DNA from: an uncultured Collinsella sp.
Lineage (GTDB): Bacteria; Actinomycetota; Coriobacteriia; Coriobacteriales; Coriobacteriaceae
Direction: 5' to 3'
NCBI GenBank assembly: GCA_900765185.1
Contig: CAAFQT010000248.1
Span: 1 to 5,392 of the forward strand
DNA length: 5,392 bases
Positions 1 through 5,342 of this stretch are shown in pieces (the stretch's first letter is position 1; each line of letters begins with the position of its first letter). The position numbers and the translations under genes are program-made. The notes beneath the pieces are model-generated. The model worked only from the letters and a program-made list of their open reading frames with translations. It was not told the DNA's origin and searched no databases.

Positions 1-22
1 CCGCCGTTCGTCAGAACGGCGG
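1..22 (-). terminator. Stem-loop after hspR, probable operon terminator (cut by window edge)
   Basis: Bases 1-9 (CCGCCGTTC) and 14-22 (GAACGGCGG) are perfect reverse complements around the 4-base loop GTCA. On the minus strand the hairpin begins three bases after the hspR stop codon, where an intrinsic terminator is expected. The U-tract that would confirm termination lies outside the window, so an mRNA-stabilising 3' hairpin is also possible. A nearly identical hairpin occurs at 1504-1525. Confidence 0.6.
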
Positions 23-25
23 AAC

Positions 26-442
26 CTAGAGATCCCCGCCCGTGCCCAGCAGCTTGCGCATGACTTGCTCGGGGTTGACCGAGCCATCGCGCGGGGCCAG
101 GGCGGTGATCTTCTTTTGCATCTTGTACTCGTGCAGCTCGTCCTCGAGCTGGCGTACGCGGGCGCGGAGCTTCTCGTTCTCGCGCTCGCGCTCCTCGGCG
201 CGCTCCTTCATATCGAGGATGCGCACCACGCCGGCGAGGTTAATGCCCTCGTCGGTCAGTTGGTTGATGAGCTCCAGGCGCTCGATATCGGCACGCGAAT
301 ACAGACGCGTGTTACCGCCCGAGCGCTGGGGGTTCACCAGGCCCTTGGACTCGTAGACGCGCAGAGTCTGCGGGTGCATGCCGGTCAGCTCGGCCGCCAC
401 GCTGATCATATACAGCGGTTTGTTCCTATTGTCCTCGGCCAT
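26..442 (-). CDS. hspR: MerR-family heat-shock repressor HspR
   Basis: A 138-residue transcriptional regulator. The N-terminal winged helix-turn-helix spans about residues 11-50, with the MerR-type pattern ISVAAELTGMHPQTLRVYE followed by GLVNPQR and TRLYS. A charged Glu/Arg coiled coil (about 77-113) should mediate dimerisation. In Streptomyces and Mycobacterium, HspR represses the dnaK operon by binding HAIR operators, with DnaK as corepressor, giving feedback control. Position as last gene of dnaK-grpE-dnaJ-hspR supports the assignment. The frame is open back to 514, but I chose the ATG at 442: it has AAAGGGG (452-458) nine bases upstream and the earlier codons look non-coding. It ends in TAG. 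The C-terminal tail (NPEQVMRKLLGTGGDL) is a possible DnaK contact, which is inference. Confidence 0.95.
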   Translation of the reverse strand: MAEDNRNKPLYMISVAAELTGMHPQTLRVYESKGLVNPQRSGGNTRLYSRADIERLELINQLTDEGINLAGVVRILDMKERAEERERENEKLRARVRQLEDELHEYKMQKKITALAPRDGSVNPEQVMRKLLGTGGDL

Positions 443-485
443 GCTACCTGACCCCTTTCCGTCTCGCACATCTCCACCATAAGCC

Positions 486-509
486 TGCGGCCAGCCCGTG
501 GGCCACGCA
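486..509 (-). other. Imperfect hairpin in the dnaJ-hspR gap
   Basis: TGCG (486-489) pairs with CGCA (506-509) and GCC (490-492) with GGC (501-503), leaving a two-base bulge and an eight-base loop. It lies just past the dnaJ stop in the 73-base gap before hspR. No T-run follows on the minus strand, so it is not a convincing terminator. It could tune hspR expression relative to dnaJ, but in GC-rich DNA it could also be chance. Confidence 0.3.
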
Positions 510-515
510 ACCAAA

Positions 516-1481
516 CTAGAACGTCGCCTTGTAACGGTTGACCTTCTCGCGATAATCGCGCGTGTCGGCCTCGCGCAGCTTGGTCATGGCATCGTGCTCA
601 TCGTCGGACAGGTTCGAGGGAACCTGCACCTTGATCTCGACGAGCAGCGCACCCGTGCGGCCGCGATGTTTAACGTCGGGCGCACCCATCTCCTTAAAGC
701 GGAACTTCTTGCCCGTCTGGGTGCCAGCGGGCACCTTCAGACGAACCGTCGCGCCGCCGGGCGTGGGCACATCCACCGTGCAGCCGAGCGCCGCCTCGTA
801 GACCGAGATCGGCACCTCCATGGTCACATCGGCGCCCTTGCGCTTAAACAGCGGATGCTCCTCCACGTGCGTGGTCACGACCAGGTCGCCACGCTCGCCT
901 CCGGCAACGCCGTACTCGCCACGGCGCTTGTAACGCAATTTGCCGCCGTCGACCGCACCCGCAGGCACCGAGACCGTGATGGTCTGCTGCTCGCCCGTCG
1001 AGGGAATGCGGTAGGTGACCTTGTGTGTCACGCCGCGAAACGCGTCCTCGGCCGAAACATCGACAGTCAGCGACAGGTCGCCGCCCTTGCGCGCGCGGTT
1101 GCGGCCCGCGCCCGCACCGGCATTACCCGCAGCCCCGGCAAAACCCGAGCCCCAATCGCTGCCCCAGGCGCCGTTGCCACTAAAGATGCTGTCGAAGATA
1201 TCGCCCCAGCCGCTCGCGCCGGCGCCGGCACCGTAGCCACCGCTATACGCGCCACCCGTACCCGGCATGCCGCCGAACATGAGCATCTGGTCGTACTCTT
1301 TGCGCTTCTTCTCGTCCGAAAGCGTCTCGTAGGCCTCGCTGATCTCCTTAAACTTGGCCTCGTCGCCGCCGGCATCGGGGTGATATTTTTGCGCGAGCTT
1401 GCGAAACGCGCTCTTGATCTCTTTGTCGGAGGCGCTCTTGGATACGCCCAGGATGTCATAGAAGGTTTTGCCTGCAGCCAT
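516..1481 (-). CDS. dnaJ: DnaJ-type (Hsp40) co-chaperone, class B, no zinc finger
   Basis: A 321-residue J-domain protein that delivers unfolded clients to DnaK and stimulates its ATPase. The J domain spans residues 6-66 with the essential HPD at 34-36. It is followed by a Gly/Ala/Ser-rich segment with scattered Phe (about 68-128), then two beta-sandwich C-terminal domains (about 134-210 and 211-290; motifs VPAGAVDGGKLRYKRRGE and VPAGTQTGKKFRFKEMG). The four CxxCxGxG zinc-binding repeats of canonical DnaJ are absent: the only cysteine is C233. The architecture is therefore CbpA-like (class B), although operon position makes it the dnaJ of this cluster. The ATG at 1481 is preceded by tandem AGGAG motifs (1487-1496), the nearer one five bases away. 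It ends in TAG. The symbol cbpA would also be defensible. Confidence 0.96.
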   Translation of the reverse strand: MAAGKTFYDILGVSKSASDKEIKSAFRKLAQKYHPDAGGDEAKFKEISEAYETLSDEKKRKEYDQMLMFGGMPGTGGAYSGGYGAGAGASGWGDIFDSIFSGNGAWGSDWGSGFAGAAGNAGAGAGRNRARKGGDLSLTVDVSAEDAFRGVTHKVTYRIPSTGEQQTITVSVPAGAVDGGKLRYKRRGEYGVAGGERGDLVVTTHVEEHPLFKRKGADVTMEVPISVYEAALGCTVDVPTPGGATVRLKVPAGTQTGKKFRFKEMGAPDVKHRGRTGALLVEIKVQVPSNLSDDEHDAMTKLREADTRDYREKVNRYKATF

Positions 1482-1503
1482 CGTAGCTCCTCTCCTGTTA
1501 CAT

Positions 1504-1525
1504 CCGCCGTCCCTGCGGACGGCGG
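1504..1525 (-). other. Perfect 9-bp hairpin in the dnaJ leader
   Basis: CCGCCGTCC (1504-1512) and GGACGGCGG (1517-1525) are perfect complements around a 4-base loop. On the minus strand it sits eight bases before the dnaJ ribosome-binding region and is not followed by a T-run. This argues for an mRNA-structure role (processing, stability or translation control) rather than termination. It has almost the same arms as the hairpin at 1-22, with one paired difference. Confidence 0.55.
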
Positions 1526-1554
1526 TTCATGCTGTCATATGGCACTTGGCCAGA

Positions 1555-1584
1555 AAGGGCCCCGGGTGTTGCCCCGGGGCCCTT
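1555..1584 (-). terminator. Strong 12-bp GC-rich hairpin after grpE, possible partial terminator
   Basis: AAGGGCCCCGGG (1555-1566) and CCCGGGGCCCTT (1573-1584) are perfect complements around a 6-base loop. It begins six bases after the grpE stop. On the minus strand the stem is followed by only a short TTTCT stretch, so full termination is unlikely. Partial termination or RNA processing would make dnaK-grpE mRNA more abundant than dnaJ-hspR mRNA. The hairpin is seen directly; its effect is inferred. Confidence 0.55.
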
Positions 1585-1589
1585 CTCAA

Positions 1590-2432
1590 TTACTCCTCGG
1601 TGCCCTCGGCCGTATCGGCCGCGGCATCCTCGGGCGCCGCTTCGGGCTCCGGTGCGGGGCGCTTCTCGCCACCGTAGGTCACCGTCACCATCGCGGAGCG
1701 CAGGATACGGTCCGCCATGCGGTAACCCTTCTGGTACACGTCGTTGACGGTCTCGTCGTACTGCGATGCATCCTCGACACGCCCCACGGCCTGGTGCTCG
1801 AGCGGATCGAACGCCTCGCCCTTGGGGTCGATGGGCTCGACGCCCTCGTGCGCAAACACATCGAGCAGCTTGGCATGTACCGCGTCAACGCCATCGACGA
1901 ACTGCTTAAAGTCGTCGGAAAGCTCTTGGCTGCGGGCATGGTCGATCGCTCGCTCGATATCGTCAATCACCGGCAATAGCGCGGTGACAAGCTTCTCGGT
2001 CGCGCGCTCGCGCTCGGCAATGCGCTCGTTGGCGGTGCGGCGACGGAAGTTCTCCCAGTCGGCCTGCAGACGGGCGGTGCGCTCGGTAGCGTCCTTCGCC
2101 TTGTCCTCGGCGGCCTTCTGAGCCTCTGCCGCGGCATCGAGCTCGTTGCGCACGTCGGCAAGCTCCTTTTGGGCCTGCTCGAACTTGAGCTTAAAGTCGT
2201 TGTCGGCGGCTTCCTCACCGGCGCGGATAGCGGCTTCCACCATCTCGTCCTCGGTCATCGTCGCCTCCTTGTTGGAATCCTCTACCTGGTTCTCGGCAGC
2301 CTCGGCGGCCGGGGCCTCGTTGACCTCGGCATCGTCGACGGCCTCTACGGGAATCTTCACGTCCTTCTCCTCAGAGTCAACGGGGGCGGCACCAACGGCG
2401 GCCGCCTCCGTGCGAGCTTTACGGGCAGACAT
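1590..2432 (-). CDS. grpE: GrpE, nucleotide-exchange factor for DnaK
   Basis: Promotes ADP release from DnaK, resetting the chaperone cycle. It is 280 residues from this start, long for a family usually near 170-230. Residues 1-75 are an Ala/Glu/Asp-rich, probably disordered extension. A long coiled-coil stalk follows (about 80-150, including ADWENFRRRT at 124-133), then a four-helix-bundle and beta-domain part with LLPVIDDIERAI (152-163), FDPLEHQAV (208-216) and VYQKGYRMADRILRSAMV (232-249). The tail after 255 is acidic and Pro/Ala-rich. The ATG at 2432 lies two bases after the dnaK stop, with GAGGA (2442-2446) inside dnaK, so translational coupling is likely. A second in-frame ATG at 2258 has a stronger ribosome-binding site and would give 222 residues, so the true start is not certain. 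Confidence 0.97.
   Translation of the reverse strand: MSARKARTEAAAVGAAPVDSEEKDVKIPVEAVDDAEVNEAPAAEAAENQVEDSNKEATMTEDEMVEAAIRAGEEAADNDFKLKFEQAQKELADVRNELDAAAEAQKAAEDKAKDATERTARLQADWENFRRRTANERIAERERATEKLVTALLPVIDDIERAIDHARSQELSDDFKQFVDGVDAVHAKLLDVFAHEGVEPIDPKGEAFDPLEHQAVGRVEDASQYDETVNDVYQKGYRMADRILRSAMVTVTYGGEKRPAPEPEAAPEDAAADTAEGTEE
2256..2270 (-). promoter_or_regulatory. Internal ribosome-binding site and in-frame ATG within grpE
   Basis: On the minus strand a perfect Shine-Dalgarno AAGGAGG (2270-2264) lies five bases before an in-frame ATG (2258-2256) at codon 59 of grpE. It is a better match than the site for the upstream start. It could be the real start, an alternative start giving a short GrpE, or chance in Lys/Glu/Ala-coding sequence. 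Confidence 0.45.
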
Positions 2433-2434
2433 GA

Positions 2435-4327
2435 TTACTTGTCCTCGTCGTCCACAACCTCGTAGTCGGCGTCGACGACGTCATCATCGGCAGGCTGGGC
2501 ACCGGCGGCACCGTCGGTCTGCTGCTGAGCGTCGGCGTAGACAACCTGGGCCAGCTCGTAGGCCACGGACTGCAGGGACTCGCCGGCGGCCTTGATGGCC
2601 TCGACGTCAGAGCCCTCGAGCGCCTTCTTGGCATCGGCGATAGCGGCCTCGGCCTTGGACTTCACGTCGGCGGAAACCTTGTCGCCCAGCTCGTTGAGGG
2701 TCTGCTCGGTGGAGTAGCACAGGCTATCGGTCTGGTTGCGGACCTCGACCTCTTCCTTCTGCTTCTTGTCCTCCTCGGCATGAGCCTCGGCGTCCTTGAC
2801 CATACGATCGACTTCGTCGTCGGACAGAGCAGTGGAGCCGGAAATGGTGATCTGCTGCTCCTTGCCGGTGCCCTTGTCCTTAGCGGAGACCTTGACGATA
2901 CCGTTGGCGTCGATGTCGAAGGTGACCTCGATCTGCGGCACGCCGCGGCGGGCAGCCGGGATGCCGGTCAGCTGGAACTTACCGAGCGACTTGTTGTCGC
3001 GGGCAAGCTCGCGCTCGCCCTGGAGCACGTTGATCTCGACGCTGGTCTGGTTGTCGGCAGCGGTGGAGTAGACCTCGGTCTTGGAGGTCGGGATCGTGGT
3101 GTTGCGGTCGATCATCTTGGTCATGATGCCGCCCATGGTCTCGACGCCCAGCGACAGCGGGGTAACGTCGAGCAGCAGGATGCCCTCGACGTCACCGGTG
3201 AGCACGCCGCCCTGGACGGCAGCGCCGTCGGCAACGACCTCGTCGGGGTTCACGGACATGTTGGGCTGCTTGCCGGTCATGGTCTTGACCAGATCCTGGA
3301 CAGCGGGCATACGGGTGGAACCGCCGACGAGGATGACCTCGGTCAGATCGGAGAGCTTAAGCTTGGCGTCGCGCAGGGCGTTGGTGACAGGCTGCTTGCA
3401 GCGCTCGAGCAGGTCGCGGGTGATCTTCTCGAACTCGGCGCGGGTCAGCGTGTAGTTGAGGTGCAGCGGGCCGGACTGGTTCATGGTGATGAACGGCAGG
3501 TTGACGGTGGTCTGCTGGGCGGCGGAGAGCTCCTTCTTGGCGTTCTCGGCGGCCTCCTTCAGACGCTGCAGGGCCATGGGGTCCTGACGCAGGTCGACAC
3601 CGTTCTCCTGCTGGAACTTGTCGGCCATCCAGTCGATGACGCGCTGATCCCAGTCGTCGCCGCCCAGGTGGTTGTCGCCCGAGGTGGACAGAACCTCAAA
3701 CACGCCGTCGGCGAGGTCGAGGATGGAGACATCGAAGGTACCGCCGCCCAGGTCGAAGACCAAGATGCGCTGGTCGGAGCCCTGCTTGTCCAGTCCATAG
3801 GCCAGAGCGGCAGCGGTCGGCTCGTTGACGATACGCTTGACGTTGAGGCCGGCGATCTTGCCGGCGTCCTTGGTGGCCTGACGCTGGGCGTCGTTGAAGT
3901 AGGCCGGGACGGTGATGACGGCGTCGGTGACGGTCTCGCCCAGATACTTCTCGGCGTCAGCCTTCATCTTGGCGAGCACCATGGCGCTCACCTGCTCGGC
4001 GGTGTAATCCTTGCCCTCGATGTCGACGACGGCACGGCCACCCTGGCCCTCCTTGACCTCATACGGCACGGTCTTGATCTCGGAGGTGCACTCGGAGTAC
4101 TTGCGGCCCATGAAGCGCTTGATGGAGAACACGGTGTTCTTGGGGTTGGTGACAGCCTGGTTCTTAGCGGCCTTACCCACGACGCGGTCGCCGTCGGCAC
4201 GGAAGCCCACGACGGACGGGGTGGTGCGGTCGCCCTCGGCGTTCACGATGATGGTCGGAGAACCGCCCTCGAGGACGGCCATTGCGGAGTTAGTAGTACC
4301 AAGGTCGATACCAAGAATCTTGCCCAT
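2435..4327 (-). CDS. dnaK: Chaperone protein DnaK (Hsp70)
   Basis: A complete 630-residue cytosolic Hsp70 that folds and protects proteins in an ATP-driven cycle with DnaJ and GrpE. The nucleotide-binding domain has phosphate-1 IDLGTTNS (7-14), NEPTAAALAYG (168-178), phosphate-2 DLGGGTFDVS (192-201) and adenosine motif ILVGGSTRMP (332-341). The conserved interdomain linker is at about 384-390 (LLLDVTP). The beta-sandwich substrate domain runs to about 505, then the alpha-helical lid and an acidic tail ending DADYEVVDDEDK. Residues of about 75-106 include a segment of roughly 22 residues that the M. tuberculosis DnaK I recall lacks. The ATG at 4327 matches the usual N-terminus (MGKILGIDLG) and has GAGGGA (4335-4340) seven bases upstream. 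It is first in the operon and two bases from grpE. It shows no frameshift. Confidence 0.99.
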   Translation of the reverse strand: MGKILGIDLGTTNSAMAVLEGGSPTIIVNAEGDRTTPSVVGFRADGDRVVGKAAKNQAVTNPKNTVFSIKRFMGRKYSECTSEIKTVPYEVKEGQGGRAVVDIEGKDYTAEQVSAMVLAKMKADAEKYLGETVTDAVITVPAYFNDAQRQATKDAGKIAGLNVKRIVNEPTAAALAYGLDKQGSDQRILVFDLGGGTFDVSILDLADGVFEVLSTSGDNHLGGDDWDQRVIDWMADKFQQENGVDLRQDPMALQRLKEAAENAKKELSAAQQTTVNLPFITMNQSGPLHLNYTLTRAEFEKITRDLLERCKQPVTNALRDAKLKLSDLTEVILVGGSTRMPAVQDLVKTMTGKQPNMSVNPDEVVADGAAVQGGVLTGDVEGILLLDVTPLSLGVETMGGIMTKMIDRNTTIPTSKTEVYSTAADNQTSVEINVLQGERELARDNKSLGKFQLTGIPAARRGVPQIEVTFDIDANGIVKVSAKDKGTGKEQQITISGSTALSDDEVDRMVKDAEAHAEEDKKQKEEVEVRNQTDSLCYSTEQTLNELGDKVSADVKSKAEAAIADAKKALEGSDVEAIKAAGESLQSVAYELAQVVYADAQQQTDGAAGAQPADDDVVDADYEVVDDEDK

Positions 4328-4404
4328 TAGAAATTCCCTCTCTCTTGTGCGTTTGCACCGACTCGGCGGTCTGCCGCGTGGCGCTTCGGCTTGTCTTTCA
4401 GGAT

Positions 4405-4475
4405 GTAGTGTATCCCCTTATGGGCCGGAATATACAAAATCTAAGTCAATTCATATAAGATTTCTTATTGCTGAG
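4405..4475 (-). promoter_or_regulatory. AT-rich promoter zone of the dnaK operon, exact promoter unresolved
   Basis: This is the clearest AT-rich segment upstream of dnaK. On the minus strand it includes TTGACT (4449-4444), TATATT (4434-4429), and a pair TTGTAT (4437-4432) and TACACT (4412-4407) separated by 19 bases. None makes an ideal -35/-10 pair at 17 bases; the 19-base pair would suit a MerR-type regulated promoter, but this is speculative. The start of transcription would leave a leader of roughly 75-110 bases. Confidence 0.4.
4437..4463. promoter_or_regulatory. Inverted repeat in the dnaK promoter zone, candidate operator
   Basis: AAATCT (4437-4442) and AGATTT (4458-4463) are inverted around 15 bases and overlap the candidate promoter elements. 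It does not match the HAIR consensus (CTTGAGT-N7-ACTCAAG). Six-base arms in AT-rich DNA may arise by chance. I list it because some operator for HspR is expected here and this is the best dyad I found. Confidence 0.25.
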
Positions 4476-4600
4476 AGTTTAGGTTCTTAAATGCGCAGGT
4501 AGATGCGCTGATTGAGTTCTCGGCACATCTATCAAGATCTATGTAGAGATGGCTGAGATTTTGGCCGGAGCCGCACGGAGCGGTCTTGGGGCTACCCCGA

Positions 4601-4909
4601 GGAAGGCGTGACCCGTTTTGAGCGTCGATTCCGGGATGCATCTTCCGCTTGAAGACTCAGCCGGAAAGCACGACCCGTTTTGAGCGCATGTTCCGGGATG
4701 CAGTTTCCCGTGGAGCTCCGACCGGAAAGCGTGTCCCAGTCTGGGCTCGAATTCCGGGTCGTAGTTTCCACTAGTGCACCCAATCGGAAAGCACGTCCCA
4801 TTCTGAGCGTTGATTCCGGGACGCAGCTTCCGCTGGGCGGTCCAACCGGAAACTGTGTCCCCTTTTGGACGTGGATTACGGGATGCGGTTTCCGCAAGCG
4901 CGCTCAATC
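4601..4909. repeat. Array of five tandem 61-62 bp repeats, each an imperfect inverted repeat
   Basis: Units start at 4601, 4663, 4724, 4786 and 4848. Every unit has a 14-base half-site matching GGAARVYRYRWCCC, then exactly 18 bases (typically GTTTTGAGCG..GATTCC), then the same half-site inverted, giving 46 bases. Units are joined by spacers of 15 or 16 bases whose middle varies while the end tends to CAAYC or similar. Units differ at many positions (first and second about 80 percent identical over 46 bases), so the array is old or under selection for structure. The best hairpin is the fifth unit: 4848-4861 can pair with 4880-4893 over all 14 positions if G-U pairs are allowed. It is not a CRISPR: the repeats are too divergent and the spacers too short. 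Family unknown to me; a dispersed REP/BIME-like element or a protein-binding array are the main options. Confidence 0.9.
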
Positions 4910-5028
4910 GCCCTATATTTCAAGTCACCTATAGCTAACATTTGCGCAGCTCAACGGTCTCACCTGCATATTTTTTAGTAAGCCGTGGCATACTCGGCGA
5001 ACGGTATGAAGATGCCGGTCAGAGGGTA

Positions 5029-5056
5029 TTGCAAACGGTCGCTCCCGTGGTATGTT
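5029..5056 (+). promoter_or_regulatory. Probable ferredoxin promoter with extended -10
   Basis: TTGCAA (5029-5034) and TATGTT (5051-5056) are separated by 16 bases, and TG at 5048-5049 gives an extended -10 (TGnTATGTT). Each hexamer matches the sigma-70 consensus at four of six positions. Initiation near 5063 would give a leader of about 55 bases. Upstream, CATAC (4989-4993) and GTATG (5004-5008) form a small inverted repeat that could be a regulator site, with weak support. Confidence 0.5.
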
Positions 5057-5070
5057 TTTGCCCGAATCAA

Positions 5071-5098
5071 ACCGACGCGCATCGCCTGTAGCGTCGGT
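5071..5098 (+). promoter_or_regulatory. Stem-loop in the ferredoxin mRNA leader
   Basis: ACCGACGC (5071-5078) and GCGTCGGT (5091-5098) are perfect complements around 12 bases. The stem ends a few bases before the ribosome-binding site GAGAGGA (5104-5110), leaving that site exposed. A 5' hairpin that protects a short abundant mRNA is a plausible role. No T-run follows, so it is not a terminator, and I recognise no riboswitch. Confidence 0.5.
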
Positions 5099-5117
5099 CA
5101 ACAGAGAGGAAACTACC

Positions 5118-5303
5118 ATGGCTCATCCCGTAATTGATGCCGACGAGTGCATCGCTTGTGGCGTTTGCGTCGACTCCTGCCCCGCTGGCGTTCTGGAGCT
5201 CCAGGACGTCGCTACCGTCGCTGACGAGGATTCCTGCGTCGCCTGTGGCGCTTGCCAGGACGCTTGCCCCGCTGGCGCGATCACCGAGATCGTCGAGGAG
5301 TAA
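5118..5303 (+). CDS. Small 2[4Fe-4S] ferredoxin, clostridial type
   Basis: A 61-residue cytosolic electron carrier, complete. It has two CxxCxxCxxxCP motifs: C11, C14, C17, C21 with P22, and C40, C43, C46, C50 with P51. Each set contributes to one of two low-potential [4Fe-4S] clusters. The two halves resemble each other (CIACGVCVDSCPAG and CVACGACQDACPAG), the internal duplication typical of this family, and share 13 identical bases (5178-5190 and 5265-5277). In anaerobes such proteins serve pyruvate:ferredoxin oxidoreductase, hydrogenases and related enzymes; the partner here is not shown by context. I chose the ATG at 5118, seven bases after GAGAGGA, because the protein begins as usual for the family (MAHPVIDADEC). 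The in-frame ATG at 5052 overlaps the promoter and lacks family similarity. Two TAA stops are in tandem. It appears monocistronic. Confidence 0.97.
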   Translation: MAHPVIDADECIACGVCVDSCPAGVLELQDVATVADEDSCVACGACQDACPAGAITEIVEE

Positions 5304-5342
5304 TAACTCCCCCACTTGCACACTCAAAAGTACACCGTGCAC

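Larger units (their letters stand above)
4328..5117. other. 790-base divergent intergenic region between dnaK and ferredoxin
   Basis: It contains, in order: the dnaK leader (4328 to about 4405), an AT-rich promoter zone (about 4405-4475), an unassigned stretch (4476-4600), five tandem repeats (4601-4909), an AT-rich stretch (4911-4980) and the ferredoxin promoter and leader (5029-5117). The unassigned stretch holds two small hairpins next to the array (arms 4570-4574/4580-4584 and 4585-4591/4595-4601). Open frames crossing the repeats start at TTG and lack family features, so I see no protein-coding gene here. No tRNA or other known RNA gene was recognised. A small RNA cannot be excluded. Confidence 0.7.

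Noticed and set aside
498..1979. A 493-codon open frame on the plus strand opposite dnaJ and part of grpE
   Set aside because: It runs through the dnaJ-grpE gap and both hairpins, is rich in Arg/Ala/His/Gly, and shows no recognisable domain. It is a shadow of the codon bias of the minus-strand genes.
2780..4330. A 516-codon open frame on the plus strand opposite dnaK
   Set aside because: It mirrors dnaK in GC-rich sequence and reads as Leu/Gly/Val/Asp-rich low complexity. Antisense frames of hsp70 genes are a known source of false annotations (including NAD-specific glutamate dehydrogenase). There is no independent evidence of coding.
4512..4536. TTGAGT with TCAAG as a possible stretched HAIR operator
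   Set aside because: The spacing is about five bases too long, the arms are incomplete, and it is about 185 bases from dnaK.
4648..4660. CTTGA-AG-ACTCAG, resembling two HAIR half-sites for HspR
   Set aside because: The halves are two bases apart instead of being separated as in the HAIR consensus. It lies in a repeat spacer and does not recur in the other spacers.
4539..4907. Open frames of about 85-122 codons crossing the tandem repeats on both strands
   Set aside because: They start at TTG without a good ribosome-binding site. The repeat period is not a multiple of three, so the unit is read in changing frames, which argues against a repeat protein.
4601..4909. A CRISPR array
   Set aside because: Repeats are only about 80 percent identical or less, the intervening stretches are 15-16 bases and partly conserved, and there are no cas genes.
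4601..4909. Replication origin iterons or DnaA boxes
   Set aside because: Units are much longer than usual iterons, I saw no TTATCCACA-type boxes, and no replication gene is nearby.
4925..5119. A 64-codon minus-strand frame beginning opposite the ferredoxin start codon
   Set aside because: It is antisense to the ferredoxin promoter and leader, has no family features, and overlaps better-supported regulatory elements.
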